9,350 nucleotides of DNA from JBMZCV01 sp049613665 (GCA_049613665.1 JBMZCV010000192.1:1-9350); one strand, 5' to 3'. Positions 1-7,056 are shown, counted from the stretch's first letter. Program-made: numbers and translations. Notes: a model not told the origin generated them from the letters alone.

Positions 1-196
1 TTTGCACGCAAAAAAACGCCATTGTTCTTTAGACCAAATGAAATCATTTAGAACCTGAAAAAGTATATTTCTACTCAAATTGATATTTTTTTTGAGTGTC
101 ATAGTAGTAAACTATGGCTTGAAAACACATCAATCTGAACAAAAGCCTAACTTTTCAGCATCAAAAACAAAACTTAAACAGCTTATTCTTTGTTAG
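1..196. other. Non-coding region downstream of ptrB
   Basis: No credible gene is visible here. The stretch holds several small dyads: TTTGC/GCAAA at 1-12, AAATGA/TCATTT at 36-49 nested between GTTCT (24-28) and AGAAC (50-54), ACTCAAA/TTTGAGT at 73-79 and 91-97, and CATAG/CTATG at 100-116. It also holds a copy of a 34-bp repeat at 151-184, listed separately. The hairpins could be 3'-end structures of a gene to the left or of ptrB read-through transcripts, but in AT-rich DNA short dyads are common, so no function is assigned. Confidence 0.5.
151..184 (-). repeat. 34-bp dispersed repeat, copy 1
   Basis: Read on the minus strand, this segment matches 7057-7090 on the plus strand at 31 of 34 positions (for example the shared block TTTTGTTTTTGATGCTGAAA). 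It sits a few tens of bases downstream of the ptrB stop, in the sense direction of ptrB. The other copy sits in the same way downstream of the HNH-AP2 gene. Its beginning, (A/G)GCTGTTTAA, resembles insertion-sequence termini of the GGCTGTCT type, so an IS-end relic is possible; that resemblance is from memory and is only an inference. Confidence 0.6.
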
Positions 197-218
197 AAAA
201 AAGCAAAGTGCGTTTTTT
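197..218 (-). terminator. Probable intrinsic terminator of ptrB
   Basis: On the minus strand, two bases past the ptrB stop codon (220-222), there is an A-run, a short GCA/TGC stem with a three-base loop, and a run of six T. The A-run at 197-202 pairs with the T-run at 213-218 with one bulged base (212). The stem is short and low in GC, so termination may be weak. The structure is nearly symmetric and could work in both directions. Confidence 0.5.
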
Positions 219-219
219 G

Positions 220-2253
220 TTATTTAAAACCTAATATATCTAATGCAAAAGCAAATTCAAATGCCACTTCTTTATAAAATTTATATCGGTCGGAAGCTCC
301 TTGATGTCCTGCATCCATATTTGTTTTAAGTAAAAGTTTGTTGGTATCAGTTTTTGTAGTTCGCAATTTTGCCACCCATTTGGCTGGCTCCCAGTAATGC
401 ACCTGCGAGTCATTGATGCCTGTGGTAACTAAAAGGTGTGGATAGTCTTGGGCTATTACATTGTCATATGGCGAATAAGACAAAATATAGTCATAATATT
501 CTTTATCATTCGGATTTCCCCATTCTTCATACTCACCTGTCGTAAGCGGAATACTTGGGTCTAGCATAGTCGTAATTACATCGACAAAAGGAACATGAGC
601 CAACACTACTTTAAACAAATCTGGACGCATATTGATAACAGCTCCCATCAGCAAACCTCCTGCACTACCACCTTGAATAACCAATTTATCTTTATTTGTA
701 TATTTTTCGGCTATCAAATGCTCCGCACAAGCAATGAAATCGGTGAAAGTATTTTTTTTCTTCAAAAATTTGCCATCTTCATACCATTGTCGGCCTAAAT
801 CTTCGCCTCCTCTAATATGTGCCAAAGCAAACACAAAACCTCTATCGAGCAAACTCAAACGAAAAGATGAGAAATATGGATTCATGCTAATGCCATAAGA
901 ACCATATGAATATAACCAAAGTGGGCTTGCTCCATCTCGCTTCAAACCTTTTTTATATACTAGCGAAATAGGAACTTTTGTGCCATCTGTTGCGATAGCA
1001 TATATTCTTTCAGATTGATATTGGTCTGGCGAAAAACCACCTAAAACTTCATATTGTTTCAATAATTTTTGATGATGTGTTTGCATATCAAACTCATAAA
1101 CCGTTCTAGGTGTTGTGAGCGAATTATAAACATATCTCAGCAAGGTAGTATCAAAAGTATAGTTTTGAGTAGTATTTACTACATAAGTAGGGTCATTGAA
1201 AGGCAAATAATAATCTACCGTATTTTGCCAATCTTTAATGCGAATATTCAACAAACCATTTTTTCGCTCAGACACTACATAATAATCTTTAAATAAATCT
1301 ATTCCTTCTATTAAAACATCTGTTCTATGTGCTATTACTTCTTCCCAGTGTTCTTTTGTGGTTTGTGCAACAGGCGTTCTGACTAGCTTAAAATTAATTG
1401 CATTGTCATTGTTTGTAATATATAAATAATCGCCTGCATGTTCCACATCATATTCCAGCTTTTCTTGTCTTTCTTGCACTAGTTGTATCGGCTTTGTCGG
1501 GTTGTCTGCATCTGTCAGCCATACTTCAGTAGAAGTGCTGCTGTGAACATATATTTTTATATATTTTCGAGAAGAAGTTCTGCCTACATAAACGCTAAAT
1601 TTTTCGTCTTTTTCATGAAACACCTCCACATCTTCGCTTTGTGCTGTTCCTAGTTTGTGTCGAAAAATCTTGTAACAACGCAAAGTATCATCATAAGTCG
1701 AGTAAAATAGTATTTTAGCATCATTTGACCACACAAATTGACAAATATTTTCCAAAGTATCAGTCAAATGTTCGTTTGTAGCTAGGTCTTTGAAGTACAT
1801 CTTACAAATGCGATTGCCTTTCAAATCAACGCTATATGCTAATATATTTTGTGAATTATTTACCCCTATACCTCCGATATTATAATAACTATGACCTTTT
1901 GCTAGTTCATTTATATTGATTAATATTTCCTCTGGATTTTCTAAATGCTCTTTTTTTCGACAATAAATAGGATAAGCTTCGCCTTCTTCTCTTCTTGTAT
2001 AGTAAAAATAATCGTCTTTTTGATGAGGAACGCTCATATCTGTTTCCTGAATACGTCCTTTTATTTCTTCATATAGTTTTTTTTGCAAACCTTCGGAGTT
2101 TTTCATTTCATGCTCCATATAGTTATTTTCGGCTGTGAGATAAGCCACAACTTCTGGATTTTCTTTATCTTTCAACCAATAATAGTTATCTATTCGTTCA
2201 TGTTCGTGTTTTGCCAAAACTTTTGGTTCAACCCTTACTTTAGGATATATCAT
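220..2253 (-). CDS. ptrB: Oligopeptidase B, S9A family serine peptidase
   Basis: Cytoplasmic prolyl-oligopeptidase-family enzyme that cleaves short peptides after basic residues (Lys, Arg). The N-terminal half (about residues 70-400) is the seven-bladed beta-propeller gate, and the C-terminal part is an alpha/beta-hydrolase. The nucleophile elbow GGSAGG gives Ser530; Asp615 (in GINDSQV) and His650 (in DAGHQG) complete the triad. Numbering runs from the ATG at 2253. Glu574 and Glu576 in the GEYEEWGNP motif match the acidic S1 residues that set basic specificity in E. coli PtrB, with the same two-residue offset as the triad. The length (677 aa) is normal, and no signal peptide is visible. An in-frame GTG at 2262 would add three residues, but the ATG at 2253 matches the usual N-terminus better. 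The gene stands alone, diverging from clpB, with a terminator at its end. Identification is secure; a dipeptidase-like S9 relative is unlikely given the S1 glutamates. Confidence 0.95.
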   Translation of the reverse strand: MIYPKVRVEPKVLAKHEHERIDNYYWLKDKENPEVVAYLTAENNYMEHEMKNSEGLQKKLYEEIKGRIQETDMSVPHQKDDYFYYTRREEGEAYPIYCRKKEHLENPEEILININELAKGHSYYNIGGIGVNNSQNILAYSVDLKGNRICKMYFKDLATNEHLTDTLENICQFVWSNDAKILFYSTYDDTLRCYKIFRHKLGTAQSEDVEVFHEKDEKFSVYVGRTSSRKYIKIYVHSSTSTEVWLTDADNPTKPIQLVQERQEKLEYDVEHAGDYLYITNNDNAINFKLVRTPVAQTTKEHWEEVIAHRTDVLIEGIDLFKDYYVVSERKNGLLNIRIKDWQNTVDYYLPFNDPTYVVNTTQNYTFDTTLLRYVYNSLTTPRTVYEFDMQTHHQKLLKQYEVLGGFSPDQYQSERIYAIATDGTKVPISLVYKKGLKRDGASPLWLYSYGSYGISMNPYFSSFRLSLLDRGFVFALAHIRGGEDLGRQWYEDGKFLKKKNTFTDFIACAEHLIAEKYTNKDKLVIQGGSAGGLLMGAVINMRPDLFKVVLAHVPFVDVITTMLDPSIPLTTGEYEEWGNPNDKEYYDYILSYSPYDNVIAQDYPHLLVTTGINDSQVHYWEPAKWVAKLRTTKTDTNKLLLKTNMDAGHQGASDRYKFYKEVAFEFAFALDILGFK

Positions 2254-2282
2254 AAATGTCACTTTATTTGTTATTAATCTTG

Positions 2283-2313
2283 CAAATTAAAGCAATGTCA
2301 TCACATAACCAAA
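2283..2313 (-). promoter_or_regulatory. Putative Bacteroidota-type promoter of ptrB
   Basis: On the minus strand, TTTG (2310-2313) is followed after exactly 19 bp by TTAATTTG (2283-2290). This matches the Bacteroidota consensus TTTG-N19-TAnnTTTG except for one base in the -7 box. Transcription would begin near 2279, leaving a leader of about 26 nt before the ATG at 2253. No Shine-Dalgarno sequence is seen in that leader, as is usual for this phylum. Confidence 0.5.
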
Positions 2314-2355
2314 TAAATTTACTTTTATTAGTTCAATAGTTTGGACATTTATACA

Positions 2356-2515
2356 TTTTTTTATCAAAGGCTTAAACATACTATTTTTTTTAGGCTAAGG
2401 TGGCCAATATTTGCAAATTTTATAGCCTTTTGAACTGAAAAATAGTATGTTTCACTTACCAAAAGGCGTTTTTTTATTTAACTGAAGATTATTATAAAAA
2501 ATGTCAGAATCATTG
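2356..2515 (+). repeat. Palindromic repeat element C, copy 1
   Basis: A 160-bp element that aligns without gaps to 2827-2986 (about 20 differences) and over its central 110 bp to the reverse complement of 5704-5816. The core is a perfect 15-bp inverted repeat: AAACATACTATTTTT at 2374-2388 and its complement at 2438-2452. Inside lies a second stem, AGGCTA (2392-2397) with TAGCCT (2423-2428), and a central dyad ATTTGCAAAT. An alternative hairpin, GCCTTTTG (2425-2432) with CAAAAGGC (2460-2467), is followed by G and seven T. No coding potential is seen. The element looks like a REP/MITE-type palindromic repeat or a structured RNA motif. Confidence 0.8.
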
Positions 2516-2826
2516 TTAGTTACAAGATGACAATTTTAAATATTTTTTCAAAAAAAACAATTAAATACATTTAACAACAACACAACACACATGACATTTT
2601 GTCACTAAAAAACAAAATTAACTGCCAAAATTACTGAAAAATTGAATTGGTACAAGAATTGATTATTAATAAACCGATAGTAAGTAGCTATAACAAGCTT
2701 ACTTAGCGATTATTCAAGTTTTATCTTTTAAGTGAAAGATTAGAAATAAATTGCTCATTTGCGAAAATTACCACCTTAAATTTCAACATTTGAGCATCGA
2801 ATCAGCAACGATTATTTTTTTAAGGC
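2516..2826. other. AT-rich spacer between repeat copies C1 and C2
   Basis: No gene is seen. The stretch contains a low-complexity AAC/ACA run (about 2573-2590), a 13-bp dyad TGACATTTTGTCA at 2592-2604 that could be an operator, and a hairpin ATCTTT/AAAGAT with a six-base loop at 2723-2740. There is also an imperfect inverted repeat around AGTAAG (2679-2684) and CTTACT (2698-2703). The clpB promoter may lie here or in C2, but no convincing Bacteroidota -7 box could be found. Confidence 0.4.
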
Positions 2827-2986
2827 TTTTTTTATCAAAAGTTTAAACCTACTATTTTTTTTAGGCTAAAGTGGCCAATATTTGCAAATTTTATAGTCTT
2901 TTGAACTGAAAAATAGTAGGTTTTCCTTGCCAAAAGGAGGCTTTTTATCAAGCTGATAATTGTTATAAAAAATGTCCGAACCATTG
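2827..2986 (+). repeat. Palindromic repeat element C, copy 2, in the clpB upstream region
   Basis: Second 160-bp copy, in the same orientation as C1 and as clpB, ending 29 bp before the clpB ATG. The 15-bp arms are AAACCTACTATTTTT (2845-2859) and its exact complement (2909-2923). Compared with C1, the fifth base of the left arm changed A to C and its partner changed T to G, so pairing is kept. The inner stem AGGCTA (2863-2868) with TAGTCT (2894-2899) has a G.U pair in place of G-C. The competing hairpin CTTTTG (2898-2903) with CAAAAG (2931-2936) is weaker than in C1. Its position makes it likely part of the clpB leader or promoter region. Confidence 0.8.
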
Positions 2987-3015
2987 ACACTTAATACACT
3001 GTAATATAAATAATT

Positions 3016-5607
3016 ATGCAACAAGATAACTTTACGGTTAAATCTATCGAAGCTATCAACATGGCTCAACAGATAACATTTAATCAAAATCACCCAGAAA
3101 TAGATACTATACATTTATTAAAAGCCATTTTAGAAGTAGATAAAGATGTGATTCCTTTTTTACTCAACAATTTGCAAATTAATAAAAATATTTTGCTAGG
3201 AAAAGTAGAAGAGCAATTAGCGACTTTTCCACGAGTAGAAACAACACAAGAACTCAAGTTTAGTTCGCAATTGAATCGTGTATTTATGGCAGCCAATAAA
3301 ATGCTTTCGAAGTTTGGCGATAGCTATATTTCTCTCGAACATTTGTTTTTAGGGCTTATCGAAAACAAAGACCAAACCGCAAAAATATTAAAAAAGATAG
3401 GCTTAAATGCTAGCAATTTTCGTGCTGCTATTCGAGAGCTACGAAAAGGAGCAAAAGTAACTGACCAGCACGCCGAATCACACTATAATGCTTTAGAAAA
3501 ATATGCTAAAAATCTAAATGATTTGGCAAAAAATGGTAAGCTAGACCCTGTTATTGGACGTGGCGATGAAATTAGAAGAGTAATGCAAATTTTGGCTCGT
3601 CGTAGCAAAAACAATCCCATTTTGATAGGCCAAGCAGGTGTCGGCAAAACCGCCATTGTTGAAGGTATTGCCTATCGAATTGTGAATAATGATGTACCAA
3701 ATACTCTAATAGATAAAATCGTTTTTGCACTCGATATGGGAGCTTTAATGGCTGGTGCAAAATATCGTGGCGATTTTGAAGAACGTCTAAAAGCTGTTAT
3801 CAAGGAAGTAACGGAGTCGAATGGTCGCATTATTTTGTTTATTGATGAAATTCATACTCTTGTGGGAGCAGGTGCTACCGATGGTGCAATGGATGCTGCC
3901 AATATCTTGAAACCAGCTTTGGCTCGTGGCGAACTTCGAGCAGTAGGTGCAACTACTTTAGATGAATACCAAAAATATTTTGAAAAAGACAAAGCATTAG
4001 TTCGTCGTTTTCAGGAAGTAATGGTTACAGAACCATCTTTGGAAGCAACTATCGCCATTTTGAGAGGCTTGAAAGAACGCTATGAAACACATCATAAAGT
4101 GAAAATAAAAGATGATGCAATTATTGCTGCCGTAACGCTGTCTGACCGCTATATCAGCGACCGACAACTGCCCGACAAAGCCATTGATTTGATAGATGAA
4201 GCAGCAGCACGTTTGCGTATTGACCTAGATTCATTGCCCGAAGAGCTAGACAAAATTGAACGAGAATTGACGCATAAGGAAATTGCAAGAGCAGCTATTA
4301 AGCTAGAAAATGATATGGAAAAGCTCGAAATACTCAATGAAGAAATTGCAAACTTGAGCGAAAAACGCCATCGTCTAAAAGCAAAATGGCAGCAAGAAAA
4401 AACAATTATTGACAATATTCAGAAAAGAAAACAAGATATTGAAAACTACAAAATTGAAGCAGCACAATTTGAAAGACAAGGCAATTATGCTAAAGTGGCT
4501 GAAATAAGATATGGCAAAATTCAAGCGACTGAAATGGCTATCAAACAGCTAGAAAATCGCTTAAACGAATTGGGCGACCAACGCATTTTGAAAGAGGATG
4601 TCAATAAGGAAGCTATTGCAGAAGTCGTAGCAAAATGGACAGGCATTCCTGTAACAAAAATGATGCAAGGCGAGCGTGAAAAACTCATTCAGCTAGAGCA
4701 AGAGTTGGGAAAACGAGTGATTGGCCAAACAGAAGGCATACAAGCCGTAGCAGAAGCCATCAGACGCAGTAGAGCAGGATTTCAAGACCAAAATCGCCCA
4801 ATTGGTTCTTTCTTATTTTTGGGTACAACGGGTGTTGGCAAAACAGAATTGGCAAAAGCCTTGGCCGAATTTATGTTTGATGATGAAAGCATGATGACAC
4901 GCATTGATATGTCGGAATTTCAGGAACGTCATTCTGTTTCTCGGCTTATTGGCTCGCCTCCTGGCTATGTAGGCTATGACGAAGGCGGACAACTGACCGA
5001 AGCAGTCAGACGCAAGCCTTATTCTGTCATATTGCTCGATGAAATTGAAAAGGCACATCCAGATGTTTTTAATATTTTGTTGCAAGTATTAGATGATGGG
5101 CGACTAACCGATAACAAAGGAAGAACTGTAAATTTTAAGAATGTCGTTATCATTATGACTTCTAATATAGGTTCAGATATTATTCAGCAAAGCTTTGAAA
5201 ACATAACGACCGAAAATATAGCCCAAATCATGGCGGAAGCGGAAAAAAAAGTAATGACACGCCTAAAACGAACAGTTCGCCCAGAGTTTCTGAATCGTAT
5301 AGATGATATTGTGATGTTTCGGCCGTTGTTGCTCTCGCAAATTCGTGATATTGTGTTTTTGCAAGTTGAACTACTAAAAAAACAAGCGATTAAAAATGGT
5401 ATAGAAATGAATATTACCGATGCAGCAATCGACTTTTTGGCTAAAAAAAGTTATGACCCACAATATGGAGCTAGACCAATCAAACGCTTATTACAAAAAA
5501 CACTTATCAATGAGTTGAGTATGCAAGTTTTGAAAAGACACATTTCAAATCAAAGAACGATTCATGTTGATGTCGAAGCTGAAAAACTAAGCTTTAGAAA
5601 CGAATAA
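3016..5607 (+). CDS. clpB: ATP-dependent chaperone ClpB (Hsp100 disaggregase)
   Basis: Hexameric AAA+ disaggregase that works with DnaK/DnaJ/GrpE to pull polypeptides out of aggregates after heat stress. Visible order: Clp N-domain repeats (1-145); NBD1 with Walker A GQAGVGKT (205-212), pore-loop Tyr250, Walker B Glu278 and arginine-finger pair Arg330/Arg331; a coiled-coil middle domain (about 405-520), which marks ClpB rather than ClpA/ClpC; NBD2 with Walker A GTTGVGKT (603-610, Lys609), pore-loop Tyr651 in GSPPGYVGY, Walker B Glu676 and sensor-2 Arg820 in GARP. The length of 863 aa is typical and all key residues are present. There is no Shine-Dalgarno sequence; the ATG is chosen because the protein begins directly at the conserved N-domain start. 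The gene is monocistronic, with palindromic repeats on both sides. Heat-shock control is expected from the family but no operator such as CIRCE is seen. Confidence 0.98.
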   Translation: MQQDNFTVKSIEAINMAQQITFNQNHPEIDTIHLLKAILEVDKDVIPFLLNNLQINKNILLGKVEEQLATFPRVETTQELKFSSQLNRVFMAANKMLSKFGDSYISLEHLFLGLIENKDQTAKILKKIGLNASNFRAAIRELRKGAKVTDQHAESHYNALEKYAKNLNDLAKNGKLDPVIGRGDEIRRVMQILARRSKNNPILIGQAGVGKTAIVEGIAYRIVNNDVPNTLIDKIVFALDMGALMAGAKYRGDFEERLKAVIKEVTESNGRIILFIDEIHTLVGAGATDGAMDAANILKPALARGELRAVGATTLDEYQKYFEKDKALVRRFQEVMVTEPSLEATIAILRGLKERYETHHKVKIKDDAIIAAVTLSDRYISDRQLPDKAIDLIDEAAARLRIDLDSLPEELDKIERELTHKEIARAAIKLENDMEKLEILNEEIANLSEKRHRLKAKWQQEKTIIDNIQKRKQDIENYKIEAAQFERQGNYAKVAEIRYGKIQATEMAIKQLENRLNELGDQRILKEDVNKEAIAEVVAKWTGIPVTKMMQGEREKLIQLEQELGKRVIGQTEGIQAVAEAIRRSRAGFQDQNRPIGSFLFLGTTGVGKTELAKALAEFMFDDESMMTRIDMSEFQERHSVSRLIGSPPGYVGYDEGGQLTEAVRRKPYSVILLDEIEKAHPDVFNILLQVLDDGRLTDNKGRTVNFKNVVIIMTSNIGSDIIQQSFENITTENIAQIMAEAEKKVMTRLKRTVRPEFLNRIDDIVMFRPLLLSQIRDIVFLQVELLKKQAIKNGIEMNITDAAIDFLAKKSYDPQYGARPIKRLLQKTLINELSMQVLKRHISNQRTIHVDVEAEKLSFRNE

Positions 5608-5669
5608 TATCTAAGTAATGAATTGTTGGGCAAAGATAATGATACATTTAGTTGAAGCTAAAATACTAC

Positions 5670-5898
5670 TTTTCAATCAGCTATTCTCGGTTTAACAAAA
5701 GAAACTTTTTTGGTAGGGGAAGCATACTATTTTTCAGTTCAAAAGGCCATTAAATTTGCAAATATTTGATCGTTTTAGCCTAAAAAAAATAGTATGTTTA
5801 AACTTTTGATAAAAAATAATGACTGACAGCAAGTAGGTGAATAAATACAATTTTGCATTATTTATTTTATTTCAAAGCGAGAATAGCTGGTTTTCAAT
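5670..5898. mobile_element. MITE-like non-autonomous element with TIRs and flanking direct repeats
   Basis: A 12-bp perfect inverted repeat, CAGCTATTCTCG at 5678-5689 and CGAGAATAGCTG at 5878-5889, bounds 212 bp of non-coding DNA. After one mismatch the arms pair for three more bases inward. The 8-mer TTTTCAAT lies directly outside the left arm (5670-5677) and again one base outside the right arm (5891-5898), as expected for a target-site duplication. No transposase is encoded. The interior holds palindromic element C3 (5704-5816) and a hairpin AATAAATA/TATTTATT (5840-5866). It lies 62 bp past the clpB stop. An alternative is a split clpB terminator hairpin, but the flanking direct repeat favours insertion. 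Confidence 0.6.
5704..5816 (-). repeat. Palindromic repeat element C, copy 3 (inverted)
   Basis: Reverse-orientation relative of C1 and C2, matching over the central 110 bp but not over the outer tail shared by C1 and C2. The outer arms are 5720-5734 and 5785-5799, 14 of 15 paired; the exception, G5722 against T5797, is a G.T pair on the plus strand. The inner stem is AGGCCA (5744-5749) with TAGCCT (5776-5781); read on the minus strand it pairs fully with one U.G wobble. The copy is nested inside the MITE-like element, and its orientation is opposite to clpB. Confidence 0.75.
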
Positions 5899-6431
5899 AG
5901 ACTTTATAACGATTTTTATATATTTTTAAATTTTTTTTTCAACAAAAAAACATCTCATAATTAACATGTATATTAAATATAAAAACTAATAAACCTTTCT
6001 AAAAAAAAATGTTATATATACAGATATAATAACTAATTTTTGAAAAGTAGCAAAAAATACCATTTCAATAATAATAGCAATAACTCAAAGCTTAAAACAT
6101 TCGTAATTTTCATAAAATTTTATTAACTTCACAAACGTATTTAGTGAAATTTTAGCAAAAGCTGCCCAATTGTAGAAACAAAGGCTTTGAAGATGAGTAT
6201 AAGTGTCAAGCACTATTTAATAAAAGTTATTTAGTGTGGTAGTTTCCACAATTTGTAGAATAAATCTGTCTGACTATTTAATGTCTTTAAAATTGAGGTG
6301 TTAGCCTCAACAAAATATCACATTATTTTGTCTAGAAGCTTATTTTTTTTCGCCTCAAAGATTGTTTATTATCTCAAGAACTTTGCTATCTCCTCACGAT
6401 TTTTCCTGTTATCTTACAAATTCATACGCTG
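5899..6431. other. Long AT-rich non-coding region with clustered small hairpins
   Basis: No gene is seen. The left part (5899-6130) is very rich in A and T runs. The right part holds a row of short perfect hairpins: AGTG/CACT near 6212-6224, TGTGG/CCACA at 6235-6250, TTGAGG/CCTCAA at 6293-6310 and CAAAATA/TATTTTG at 6311-6330; the last three have six-base loops. A loose direct repeat of the form CAATTGTAGAA-AAA occurs near 6168 and 6250. The region could contain the leader of the HNH-AP2 gene or a small RNA; neither can be shown. Confidence 0.4.
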
Positions 6432-7013
6432 ATGACTTATAAAATCAGGCTAAAAAACTCCACATCTTATGCACTTGTTTCAACAGATGCTTATGATTAT
6501 ATTTTAAATAATTCATATTTAAAGTTAATAAAGTTTTTCGATAACTTGCGTTTACATTCCAATGGTTATGTTTTTTTTCAAAAAAATCATCGCCTAAAAG
6601 ATGGCAGCTATCGAAATGAAACCATCTATTTGCATCGTTATATTGCAGAACGCTTTGTAGAAAAACCAGCTTCTGAACGCAAACTATATGTTAGCATTAT
6701 CAATGGAAATAAATTGGACTGTCGAACAGATAATTTGGAATGGGTAAATCGCTCAGTTGCGGTTCGTAACACTAAAAAAATACTCAATAAAACAGGTTAT
6801 CGAGGCGTATGTAAAGAACGCAACAAATATAGAGCAGTAATTTATGATGGTAAGAAAAAATACGATTTAGGTTTTTTCGATACGCCCGAAGAAGCAGCAC
6901 AAGCCTACAATCAAAAGTCAAAAGAATTGTTTGGCAAAACAAGAAGTTTAAATAAAATTGGTTATCCAAAACACAAAACGACCAAGACGAATAATAAAAT
7001 CAATAAAAAATAA
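6432..7013 (+). CDS. HNH-like / AP2 domain DNA-binding protein
   Basis: A 193-residue basic protein with the domain order of free-standing HNH-AP2 homing-endonuclease-like proteins. Residues about 60-115 form an HNH_3-like region: YLHRYIAERFV (66-76), INGNKLDCRTDNLEWV (90-105) and a trailing Asn113. Where the family normally has the catalytic His before I-[ND]-G, this protein reads Ser88-Ile89, so nuclease activity is doubtful although His68, Asn91 and Asn101 remain. Residues about 122-177 match an AP2 domain (GYRGV, then YRAVI, LGFFDTPEEAAQAYN and a terminal FG), a three-stranded sheet plus helix that binds DNA. The C-terminal tail is rich in Lys and Asn. The N-terminal 55 residues were not recognised. 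The ATG start has no Shine-Dalgarno and no clear promoter. The gene is alone, ends in a strong terminator, and lies in a repeat-rich gap. It could be a decayed homing enzyme or a domesticated DNA-binding regulator. Confidence 0.8.
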   Translation: MTYKIRLKNSTSYALVSTDAYDYILNNSYLKLIKFFDNLRLHSNGYVFFQKNHRLKDGSYRNETIYLHRYIAERFVEKPASERKLYVSIINGNKLDCRTDNLEWVNRSVAVRNTKKILNKTGYRGVCKERNKYRAVIYDGKKKYDLGFFDTPEEAAQAYNQKSKELFGKTRSLNKIGYPKHKTTKTNNKINKK

Positions 7014-7046
7014 AAAGAGATATGCCTAATGTGCATATCTCTTTTT
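7012..7046. terminator. Strong bidirectional intrinsic terminator
   Basis: A perfect 14-bp stem, AAAAAGAGATATGC (7012-7025) with its complement (7033-7046), has a seven-base loop. The T-run on each outer side means it can end transcripts from both directions. It overlaps the stop codon of the HNH-AP2 gene and lies 46 bp beyond the trhO stop, so it probably serves both convergent transcripts. Confidence 0.85.
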
Positions 7047-7056
7047 GTTTGTTAAG

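Noticed and set aside
2984..3007. Sigma-70-like promoter TTGACA ... TAATAT before clpB
   Set aside because: The spacing is only 12 bp instead of about 17, and the Bacteroidota primary sigma factor uses different boxes. TA-rich hexamers are frequent in this DNA.
2866..3114. 82-codon open frame on the minus strand across C2 and the clpB start
   Set aside because: It overlaps the repeat element and antisense clpB, has no domain, and its composition is that of AT-rich non-coding DNA.
4149..5085. Open frames antisense to clpB (such as 4149-4415 and 4813-5085)
   Set aside because: They are shadows of a well-conserved coding frame, with no recognisable motifs and no translation signals.
2827..5816. 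Composite transposon carrying clpB between C2 and C3
   Set aside because: clpB is a core gene with normal composition, the elements encode no transposase, and no direct repeats flank the whole segment.
5678..5889. Integron attC site
   Set aside because: The arms lack the GTTRRRY core and the R/L box layout, and no cassette-like ORF or integrase is present.
5899..6130. Replication origin (A/T-rich unwinding region)
   Set aside because: No DnaA boxes (TTATCCACA-like) were seen and no dnaA or related gene is in the window. Low GC alone is not evidence.
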